A stretch of 10,097 nt of DNA from an uncultured Clostridia bacterium (GTDB lineage Bacteria > Bacillota > Clostridia > Oscillospirales > Oscillospiraceae). The notes beneath the pieces were generated by a model. That model did no database searches. It saw only the letters and a program-made list of their open reading frames with translations, and was not told where the DNA came from. The position numbers and the translations under genes were made by a program. Numbering within the stretch: the first letter of the stretch is position 1; each line of letters starts with the position of its first letter. Shown here piece by piece: positions 5,927-10,097 of this stretch. The stretch is taken from positions 1-10,097 of the forward strand of contig CALICR010000097.1 in the NCBI GenBank assembly GCA_938049125.1, in the 5' to 3' direction.

Positions 5927-6445
5927 ATGAAAAAAGAACAGGGTCCCGGCCCCATCCGTGCCCGGGACACGGACGTCAATTATTTCAGCGTCAGCGGCCT
6001 GCTGTTCCTGCTGGGGCTGCTGATGGTCATTTTCCTCGTGGTCTTCTGCTTCCGGGCGAAGCGGCCCGGGTCCAGGGAGCTGGTGCTGCTGCTCGACGCC
6101 TGCGAGGCGGTGGTGCTCGGCTACCTGCTGCTGACCTACCGGCGGCATAAGAAAATTCTCGCCCGGCGTCTCGGCTTCACCCGGGCCGCCGTGGAGCGGC
6201 TCGGGAACGGCGGCGCGCGGCTCGAATTCCCCGTGGGCGCAAAGCGCTACGTGCTCGAGGTGCCCAAGGAGGAGAAGCTGGAGCAGAGCGGCATGGTCAA
6301 CGTCTGGTACGACCCCGTGGACCCCGCGAACGTCTTCCTCGGCCTCAAGGCCCCGGAGAAGGCGTCGCCCTTCGCGCTGGCGAACTTCTGGCTGCTGCTG
6401 ACGCTGAGCGTCATCGTGAACGTCATCTTTTTCATCATCCGTTGA
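5927..6445 (+). CDS. Membrane protein with DUF3592-like extracytoplasmic or cytoplasmic domain
   Basis: The 172-residue protein has a hydrophobic segment near 24-44 (GLLFLLGLLMVIFLVVFCF), a second near 54-71 (after RELVLLLDACEAVVLGYLLL), and a third at the C-terminus (ANFWLLLTLSVIVNVIFFII). The soluble part between the second and third reads ARLEFPVGAKRYVLEV then VNVWYDPVDPANVFLG, which resembles DUF3592: a short beta domain that includes a Gx(V/T)xVxYDPxxP pattern. The function of that family is not known to me. The start at 5927 follows AAGGGAG by 8 nt and lies downstream of the promoter. It appears monocistronic. Confidence is high that it is a gene, moderate for the family. Confidence 0.8.
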   Translation: MKKEQGPGPIRARDTDVNYFSVSGLLFLLGLLMVIFLVVFCFRAKRPGSRELVLLLDACEAVVLGYLLLTYRRHKKILARRLGFTRAAVERLGNGGARLEFPVGAKRYVLEVPKEEKLEQSGMVNVWYDPVDPANVFLGLKAPEKASPFALANFWLLLTLSVIVNVIFFIIR

Positions 6446-6522
6446 CAAGGGCAGACGCGCGTTTCAGCGGCCCAAATCACCGCCGGACGGCGTCATCGTC
6501 ATCGGTGGGCGACACATCCGAT

Positions 6523-6554
6523 AAAAAAACGCGGCCTCCCGGAGGGAAGGCCGC
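6523..6554 (-). terminator. Strong hairpin with T-tract on the minus strand
   Basis: GCGGCCT (6531-6537) pairs with AGGCCGC (6548-6554), extended inward by CCC/GGG with one bulge. On the minus strand the stem is followed by G and seven T residues, a good intrinsic terminator. No minus-strand gene ends here, so the transcript it terminates is unidentified; see the hairpins at 6561-6630. On the plus strand there is no T-tract after the stem. Confidence 0.7.
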
Positions 6555-6560
6555 AGGCTG

Positions 6561-6630
6561 CTCCCGCACGGGAGGAACCGGGCGAAGAGGCATTCGCCAT
6601 TTGGATAAGCTGTGCCCTGAGTATGGCACG
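6561..6630. other. Chain of small hairpins upstream of the cysteine-rich gene
   Basis: Besides the terminator-like stem, three more hairpins follow: 6561-6574 (CTCCC/GGGAG), 6581-6598 (GGCGAA/TTCGCC) and 6612-6629 (GTGCC/GGCAC). This fills most of the 254-nt gap between the membrane protein gene and the cysteine-rich gene. It may be a leader RNA for the plus-strand gene or a small minus-strand RNA that ends at 6523. I see no match to a riboswitch or known RNA class, and no convincing promoter for either direction. Confidence 0.4.
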
Positions 6631-6699
6631 TCCGGGCGGTCGAAGTCCCGCGAAACGGGGCGGCGCAGGAAATTGTTCCGCGCGGGGAAGGGAGAAACC

Positions 6700-6960
6700 A
6701 TGGAGCACTACAAGTTTTTTCAGAACCGGGACTGCGAGTATTTCCCCTGCCACGCCGGGGCGGACCCGGAGACCTTCAGCTGCCTGTTCTGCTACTGTCC
6801 GCTCTACGCGCTGGGCAGCGCCTGCGGCGGGCACTTCCGCTACCTTGAGAACGGCATCAAGGACTGCTCCGCCTGCCTCCGGCCCCATCGGGCGGAGAGC
6901 TACGACGGCATCGTGGCCCGGTTCCCGGAGCTGGCGGAGCTGGCGAGGGAGCGGCGGTGA
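6700..6960 (+). CDS. Cysteine-rich small domain protein (PF04071 type), putative metal-binding
   Basis: The 86-residue protein is the cysteine-rich small domain: MEHYKFFQNRDCEYFPCH, then FSCLFCYCPLYALG, CGGHFRYLENGIKDCSACL and PHRAESYDGI. Eight cysteines (12, 17, 28, 31, 33, 42, 56, 59) with nearby histidines (18, 45, 63) suggest metal or cluster binding. In other anaerobes this domain occurs alone or fused to cobalamin-biosynthesis proteins; its reaction is not established, and no cobalamin gene is next to it here. ATG 6700 follows AAGGGAG by 5 nt. The frame stays open upstream to 6442, but that part has no family similarity. No promoter was found; a small hairpin (6973-6989) follows the stop. 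Confidence 0.92.
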   Translation: MEHYKFFQNRDCEYFPCHAGADPETFSCLFCYCPLYALGSACGGHFRYLENGIKDCSACLRPHRAESYDGIVARFPELAELARERR

Positions 6961-7110
6961 GCGGCGCAGCGCACAGGCCGCAGGCCTGTCCCATCCGGAC
7001 CCGGAGGGCCGGGAGCCGGTTCCTGCTTCCCCCCGGGACGGTGCTGCCAGTCCCGTTCCGGGGCGGAGGATGGGCGGGATCGCCAAAGTTTAAACCGAAA
7101 AATCGTGCAG

Positions 7111-7145
7111 AATGCCGTCCCGCATCGAACCTGCGGGGCGGCATT
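7111..7145. terminator. Hairpin terminator between the cysteine-rich gene and the minus-strand module
   Basis: A 14-bp stem with one G-T pair (7111-7124 with 7132-7145, AATGCCGTCCCGCA) and a 7-nt loop. It begins 5 nt after the stop of the 171-residue membrane protein gene on the minus strand, where a short T-run follows about ten bases later; on the plus strand it is followed by TTTT partly in the stem. It probably separates the two converging transcripts. Confidence 0.7.
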
Positions 7146-7150
7146 TTGGA

Positions 7151-7666
7151 TCAGCCGCCGCCGAGGTAGGCGGCGAACTGGCTGCGGTAGGTGTCGTAGA
7201 TGTCCTCGGGGAGGGTGATGGAGACGGAGCCGTCCTCGTGCTGGGCGGCCTGGACGCCGGCGACGGTGTTGAGGCTCGAGACCAGGTCGTCCGCCGAGAC
7301 CATGCCGCCGAGGTCGCCGGACATGGCCCGCGTCACCGTCGAGACGGCGGCGGCGGGGACCTCGACGTCGAGAATTTCCGCGCCGCTGTCCGTATAGGTC
7401 CCGGTGCGGGTCACGTCGGCGACGGTGGAGACGACCGCGTCGGCGGCGCTGCCGGCAATCGCGCTGCCGGTCTCGCTGACCGAGTCGGCCACGCCGGAGC
7501 CGAGGTCCGTCAGGACCGTGGTGATGCGCTCGCTGAGGCTCTGGCCCGAGGCCGCGCCGACCTCCGGCGAGACGTCCGGGTCCAGGCGGTAGGCCGCGGT
7601 GCAGACCGTCAGCAGGAGCAGGAAGACGACCAGGGCGGCTTCGGCGAGGCGGATGAGAACCTTCAT
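7151..7666 (-). CDS. Single-helix membrane-anchored protein of unknown function
   Basis: I do not recognise this 171-residue protein. It has a short basic start and one hydrophobic helix at about residues 7-26 (AALVVFLLLLTVCTAAY); Cys22 is not in a good lipobox, so an anchor is more likely than a lipoprotein. The rest, presumably outside the cell, is rich in Ser, Thr, Ala and Val, with a helical stretch of small residues (DSVSETGSAIAGSAADAVV) and a short beta-like end (GVQAAQHEDGSVSITLPED). AAAGGAGG lies 4 nt before the ATG, and the ATG overlaps the stop of the ImmA-like gene (ATGA). So it is the last gene of the xre-immA unit, under the same regulator. A role in immunity or sensing for the mobile module would fit its place but is a guess. 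Confidence 0.75.
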   Translation of the reverse strand: MKVLIRLAEAALVVFLLLLTVCTAAYRLDPDVSPEVGAASGQSLSERITTVLTDLGSGVADSVSETGSAIAGSAADAVVSTVADVTRTGTYTDSGAEILDVEVPAAAVSTVTRAMSGDLGGMVSADDLVSSLNTVAGVQAAQHEDGSVSITLPEDIYDTYRSQFAAYLGGG

Positions 7667-8094
7667 AGGGCCTCCTTTCGCGGGGCATCGGCGGGCAGGG
7701 CGGGGGCATAGCGGGCGAGGGCCGCGGCGGCGAAGGCCTCCGTCACCCGGAACCGGGCGGCGAGGGCCGCCGGGGTGCGGTCGCCTTGGCGCCAGGCGGC
7801 GGCGAAGGCCTCCCAGGGCAGCAGGCAGTCCATGGCCCAGCGGGCGGCGCGGGCGTTTGCGGCGCGGCGGACCGCGGGGGCGTCGGCGCGGCCGTAGAGC
7901 GCGCCGGTCTCGCAGTGGCCCAGGGCCGTGGCCAGCTTCACCCGGGCCTCGGCGGGCGTGCCGAGGCGGGCCGGGTCCAGGCCGATGGCATAGCGGCCGG
8001 AATCGTCACGAATCGTGACAATATCGAGAGAATCAAACGAGCGGAAGAACACCGCATGGCCAAGGCGCTCGGCCTCGGCGACTAATTTCTGCAT
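7663..8094 (-). CDS. ImmA/IrrE-family protein with degenerate zinc site
   Basis: The 143-residue protein has the layout of phage/ICE ImmA-type metallopeptidases, which cleave a partner XRE repressor: a starting helix, IGLDPARLGTPAEARVKLA, then GHCETGALYGR, then RAARWAMDCLLPWEAFAAA and a C-terminal HTH-like part (PAALAARFRVTEAFAAAALA). The family motif LAHELGHCETG reads LATALGHCETG here, so His and Glu of HExxH are Thr56 and Ala57; only His60 remains. In the following helix the usual HEYRADKWA is ANARAARWA, losing the further ligand. Peptidase activity is therefore not expected. The reading frame is intact. It begins 6 nt after the stop of the XRE gene, with GTGAG as a modest ribosome binding site. 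It may act as a non-catalytic partner of the repressor, or be in early decay. Confidence 0.87.
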   Translation of the reverse strand: MQKLVAEAERLGHAVFFRSFDSLDIVTIRDDSGRYAIGLDPARLGTPAEARVKLATALGHCETGALYGRADAPAVRRAANARAARWAMDCLLPWEAFAAAWRQGDRTPAALAARFRVTEAFAAAALARYAPALPADAPRKEAL

Positions 8095-8100
8095 AATTAC

Positions 8101-8424
8101 TCACTTTCTACGCTCCTTCGCAAATTTTGCAAAGGAAATGACTTCCTGATAGACCTCGTCGGAGACGTCGGCGTCGCCGAAGAGGGCAAACTTGATGTCA
8201 CGGTCCGTGATCTGAGGGTCCGCGGTGGGGGTGCCGGTGAGGGTGTTCATATCGACGTCGAAAATCCGGGAAAGCGCCTCCAGAATGGCGAAATTCGGCT
8301 CGCGCGTGCCGCATTCGTACATACTGACGGCGCTGCGGGAGACGCCCAGCTTCTCAGCCAGCTCCGGCTGGGTCATCCGGGCGCGCTTGCGCAGGCCACG
8401 CAGTGTGGCGGGGAATTGGTTCAT
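8101..8424 (-). CDS. XRE-family transcriptional repressor
   Basis: The 107-residue protein has an N-terminal HTH_3 domain at about 7-61: LRGLRKRARMTQPELAEKLG, then VSRSAVSMYECGTREPNFAI, typical of Cro/CI repressors. The tail ITDRDIKFALFGDADVSDE with a final helix is shared by repressors paired with ImmA-type proteases in phages and ICEs. ATG 8424 is preceded by TAAGGAGGAG with a 6-nt gap; the frame is open further upstream to 8538, but that would include the promoter. It diverges from the replication gene. The dyads in both promoters are its probable operators, giving self-repression and repression of replication. That link is inferred from position. Confidence 0.93.
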   Translation of the reverse strand: MNQFPATLRGLRKRARMTQPELAEKLGVSRSAVSMYECGTREPNFAILEALSRIFDVDMNTLTGTPTADPQITDRDIKFALFGDADVSDEVYQEVISFAKFAKERRK

Positions 8425-8481
8425 GCTGTTCTCCTCCTTAAGACGCCCCGGCCAGGGAAGCCGGTCGTCTGATCCATGGCC

Positions 8482-8510
8482 AGTATACCACGATACGCGG
8501 CGGCTGTAAA
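8482..8510 (-). promoter_or_regulatory. Promoter of the XRE-ImmA-membrane protein operon
   Basis: On the minus strand TTTACA (8505-8510) and TATACT (8482-8487) are 17 bp apart. The dyad at 8489-8499 lies in the spacer, one base from the -10 box, the same arrangement as in the opposite promoter. Confidence 0.9.
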
Positions 8511-8624
8511 GAAAAATTTTCACATTTCGTGTTGACAAACGCCACGATGCGTGGTATAATCGTCACATAACGTGATGTTCGCCAATATGGCGCTTCATTT
8601 TACGCGAAAACGACACGATATGAG
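8489..8624. promoter_or_regulatory. Operator array: five copies of a CACGAWACGTG-like dyad
   Basis: Five 11-bp sites lie in the divergent intergenic region: 8489-8499 CACGATACGCG, 8521-8531 CACATTTCGTG (10 of 11 on the other strand), 8543-8553 CACGATGCGTG, 8564-8574 CACATAACGTG and 8614-8624 CACGATATGAG. Centres are spaced 32, 22, 21 and 50 bp, close to whole helical turns for the first four. Sites fill the -35/-10 spacers of both promoters, touch the rep -35 box and cover its start point. This is what an XRE repressor controlling both directions would need. Binding by this XRE protein is inference. Confidence 0.7.
8532..8560 (+). promoter_or_regulatory. Consensus promoter of the replication module
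   Basis: TTGACA (8532-8537) and TATAAT (8555-8560) with a 17-bp spacer, both full consensus. The dyad CACGATGCGTG (8543-8553) occupies the spacer. Transcription would start near 8567, with a leader of about 120 nt before the rep gene. Such a strong promoter overlapped by operators is typical of a phage or ICE early promoter kept off by a repressor. Confidence 0.93.
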
Positions 8625-8626
8625 GC
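8606..8626 (+). repeat. 21-bp direct repeat, left copy
   Basis: This 21-bp stretch recurs at 9485-9505 with a single difference (T at 8621, C at 9500). It contains the dyad CACGATATGAG and lies in the leader of the rep gene. The match extends well past the 11-bp dyad, so it is more than another operator copy. Confidence 0.8.
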
Positions 8627-8687
8627 ACTTACGCGTCGAAGCGCGGCGCAATGTGTCGAACGATTTCCGGGGGAGGGGGCCGGGGGC

Positions 8688-9593
8688 TTGGCCGAAAAGC
8701 GGATGTTTTCCAAGAAGATCGTGGACGCGGACCGGTTTCTGGACCTGCCGCCCCTGGCGCGGCTCCTCTATTTCGAGCTGGGGATGCGCTGCGACGACGA
8801 CGGCTTCTGCGCCGGACCCGGCGCGATCCTCCGCATGACCGGCCTCGGGCGCGGGGAGCTTGACACGCTCTGTGGCGCGGGGCTGGTGCTGGACTTCGGG
8901 AGCGTCGTGGTGCTCCGGCATTGGCGGGTGCATAATTGCCTCCGCCGTGACAGGCTCAGGCCATGCGCGTTTCCGGACATCGCGGAGAAACTATGGATCT
9001 CCGGGTCCGGAAGCTATGAAACAGAACCCGGGCCGGGGCGGATGAACCTTCTGGAGTATCGCCAGAAATACCGCGAGGCGGAACGGGACCCTCTGCAAGA
9101 CTTACAGTCAAAAAGTTCGGAAAACGCATCAAAATTGCGGTATTACCAGGATAGGATAGGAGAGGTTAGGAAAGAAGAGGACAGTCCAGGGGAGTGCAGT
9201 GCAGCGGAGGACGCGGGCGCGGACGGCGGCGGCGACGGGGGAGAGAGCGATCGGCTCCAGGCCTTCGGCGGGACGCTGGGGCAGGGCGTCGTGTACCTCA
9301 CGGACCGGCAGGTCGGGGACCTCCTCGACCGCATGGGCCTCGAGGAATTCGACCGCTACGTCCGGAAGCTGTCCGACTTCATCCTCAAGCACGGCGCGTC
9401 GGTGCGGAGCCACTACCAGACGCTGCTCCGCTGGTGGCGCGACGACCGGGCCGTCGAGACGGAGCCGGAGGGCGATCTGTGCCAGAAAACGACACGATAC
9501 GAGGCGAAACCACGCGCGCGGAGCCGGGACGGTCCCCGGGGCCGCACGCTGGCGGACGTCGGCGGCGACGTGATGAAGCTGCCGTTCCGATGA
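8688..9593 (+). CDS. Phage-type replication initiation protein (replisome organizer-like)
   Basis: The 301-residue protein resembles the DnaD-like or replisome-organizer proteins in the early region of clostridial phages and ICEs. It opens MAEKRMFSKKIVDADRFLDL, then LARLLYFELGMRCDDDGF and VLRHWRVHNCLRRDRLRP, the conserved N-terminal block of winged-helix type. A low-complexity acidic/Gly linker follows (about 165-188), then a C-terminal block with a helical domain ending HYQTLLRWWRDD (242-253). TTG 8688 is chosen because the family starts MAxKRMFS; ATG 8703 is the alternative, with a GGGAGGGGG tract upstream of both. The role inferred is to load the host replicative helicase at the element's origin. 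The second 21-bp repeat copy lies in the codons for about residues 267-273. Its stop overlaps a possible start of the next frame. Confidence 0.85.
   Translation: MAEKRMFSKKIVDADRFLDLPPLARLLYFELGMRCDDDGFCAGPGAILRMTGLGRGELDTLCGAGLVLDFGSVVVLRHWRVHNCLRRDRLRPCAFPDIAEKLWISGSGSYETEPGPGRMNLLEYRQKYREAERDPLQDLQSKSSENASKLRYYQDRIGEVRKEEDSPGECSAAEDAGADGGGDGGESDRLQAFGGTLGQGVVYLTDRQVGDLLDRMGLEEFDRYVRKLSDFILKHGASVRSHYQTLLRWWRDDRAVETEPEGDLCQKTTRYEAKPRARSRDGPRGRTLADVGGDVMKLPFR
9485..9505 (+). repeat. 21-bp direct repeat, right copy, with dyad inside rep
   Basis: This is the copy of 8606-8626, with one mismatch, inside the 3' part of the rep gene. It includes the dyad CACGATACGAG (9493-9503). A position within the rep coding sequence is common for origins of phage-type replication modules. 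Confidence 0.8.
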
Positions 9594-9628
9594 ATATTGA
9601 TGCGCCATCGGCGCGGAAGGGAGGCATT

Positions 9629-9964
9629 ATGGAAACCTGTCCCGCCTGCGGACGCCAGATCCCGTCGGAGGTCTACCTGCGGGACGGGCGCATCGTTGGC
9701 TGCGACGGCTGCCTCCGGGCCTATGAGGTCTGGGAGCTGCCCATCGAATTCACGGAGGGAGGTGAAGAAATGGACGAGCTGCGCGAACTTTTAGAGGCGA
9801 AAATCCGGGAAATTTTGGAGAATTCCGAGAATATCAGCATCAAGGACGTCAAGGACGCCGCCACGGTGCTCCGGGACCTCCACGCCCTCACGGAGCCGGA
9901 GACGGCCCCGGCCGCACCCGGCGGCATTGTCGAGCTGGGAAGCCCCGGCGGGGTGGATGGATGA
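9629..9964 (+). CDS. Small zinc-ribbon protein with helical C-terminal region
   Basis: The 111-residue protein begins METCPACGRQIPSEVY and continues IVGCDGCLRAYEVWE, a CxxC-CxxC zinc ribbon of a kind found in phage and ICE early regions. After residue 47 follows a helical stretch MDELRELLEAKIREILENSE, then ISIKDVKDAATVLRDLHAL, resembling another small conserved phage protein; the tail is Pro/Gly rich. ATG 9629 is preceded by AAGGGAGG with a 4-nt gap; ATG 9590, overlapping the rep stop, is the alternative. An in-frame ATG at 9770 with an excellent ribosome binding site could give the 64-residue helical part alone, so this may be two fused genes or one gene with two products. No function is known to me. 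Confidence 0.75.
   Translation: METCPACGRQIPSEVYLRDGRIVGCDGCLRAYEVWELPIEFTEGGEEMDELRELLEAKIREILENSENISIKDVKDAATVLRDLHALTEPETAPAAPGGIVELGSPGGVDG
9757..9772 (+). promoter_or_regulatory. Internal ribosome binding site and in-frame ATG
   Basis: GGGAGGTGA (9757-9765) lies at 7 nt (from its GGAGG) before the ATG at 9770, a near-perfect site stronger than that of the gene's own start at 9629. The ATG is in frame, so the last 64 residues can be made as a separate protein. Confidence 0.65.
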
Positions 9965-10023
9965 TGGTGCATCACACGAAACGTGGCGCGGCCATGATGA
10001 GCTTTCTGATTATGGTCAACTGA
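9961..10023 (+). CDS. Possible 20-residue coupled small ORF
   Basis: ATG 9961 overlaps the stop of the zinc-ribbon gene (ATGA) and opens a 20-codon frame beginning MMVHHTKRGAA and ending LIMVN. Coupling would allow translation, but there is no similarity, and the segment also holds the best copy of the dyad. It may be chance. Confidence 0.2.
   Translation: MMVHHTKRGAAMMSFLIMVN
9975..9985. promoter_or_regulatory. Perfect dyad CACGAAACGTG at the end of the replication module
   Basis: CACGAAACGTG matches the operator consensus in all positions (arms CACG and CGTG) and is more than 1.4 kb from the divergent promoters. I see no clear -35/-10 pair around it; a further promoter or a silencing/looping site beyond the window edge is possible. 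Confidence 0.5.
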
Positions 10024-10058
10024 AATCCGGGAGAAAAGCGGCCTGTCCGCACCCGCCC

Positions 10059-10097
10059 CTTGGCTCTCCCTTTGGGAGAGCTGTCACCGCAAGATCG
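10059..10097. repeat. Partial palindromic intergenic repeat (cut by window end)
   Basis: The arm at 10059-10088 is the reverse complement of 89-118 with two mismatches, so it is a second copy of the repeat at the left end, in the opposite orientation and cut by the window edge. It begins about 35 nt after the small ORF and may mark the edge of the accessory module. Confidence 0.75.

Noticed and set aside
3377..6150. Long plus-strand open frames opposite the kinase and methyltransferase genes
   Set aside because: They are antisense shadows expected at this GC content; composition is biased and no motif is seen.
6446..6699. Riboswitch (cobalamin or other) before the cysteine-rich gene
   Set aside because: The hairpins do not match any riboswitch consensus I can recall, and no promoter or plus-strand terminator switch is visible.

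Overview
The window looks like a chromosomal segment of a GC-rich anaerobic Firmicute, most likely a clostridium of the Oscillospiraceae/Flavonifractor type. The evidence is strong AAGGAGG-type ribosome binding sites, sigma-A promoters standing out as AT-rich islands, genes typical of this group (CmpB-family membrane protein, MtaB, HPr-like protein, cysteine-rich small domain protein), and copies at both window ends of a palindromic repeat of a kind I recall as common in these genomes. The lineage is inferred from gene content, not from a marker gene. Layout, left to right: (1) 1-284 holds a palindromic repeat, then three hairpins enclosed by an inverted repeat that copies the T-arm of the neighbouring tRNA-Glu, then a terminator. 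(2) A minus-strand operon tRNA-Met(CAU)-tRNA-Glu(UUC) with a consensus promoter. (3) A plus-strand CmpB-type membrane protein with a long, internally duplicated, low-complexity N-terminus; its end overlaps the end of convergent mtaB. (4) Divergent from mtaB, a small HPr-like gene without either HPr phosphorylation site. (5) A minus-strand operon of a THUMP-type rRNA methyltransferase, a diacylglycerol-kinase-family lipid kinase and a lipoate-protein ligase gene broken by an internal deletion; a shared hairpin terminator separates it from the HPr-like gene. (6) Divergent from that operon, a small membrane protein resembling DUF3592, then a chain of hairpins, then a cysteine-rich small domain protein. 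(7) From about 7.1 kb on, an accessory, phage- or ICE-like regulatory and replication module. On the minus strand are an XRE repressor, an ImmA/IrrE-family protein whose zinc site is almost wholly lost, and a one-helix membrane protein, closely packed. On the plus strand are a phage-type replication-initiation protein and a zinc-ribbon/helical protein. The XRE and replication promoters diverge. Several copies of a short dyad, CACGAWACGTG, sit in and around both promoters, with further copies in the rep gene and at the end of the module, so they are the probable operators of the XRE protein. No integrase, relaxase or structural phage gene is in view, so the module is either cut by the window edge or a remnant. 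The housekeeping genes do not form one pathway: tRNA supply, tRNA and rRNA modification and membrane lipid metabolism. The right-hand module is the part with the most coherent and least explained biology: two divergent promoters with phased dyads, a catalytically dead ImmA homologue, and a near-identical 21-bp repeat on either side of most of the replication gene.
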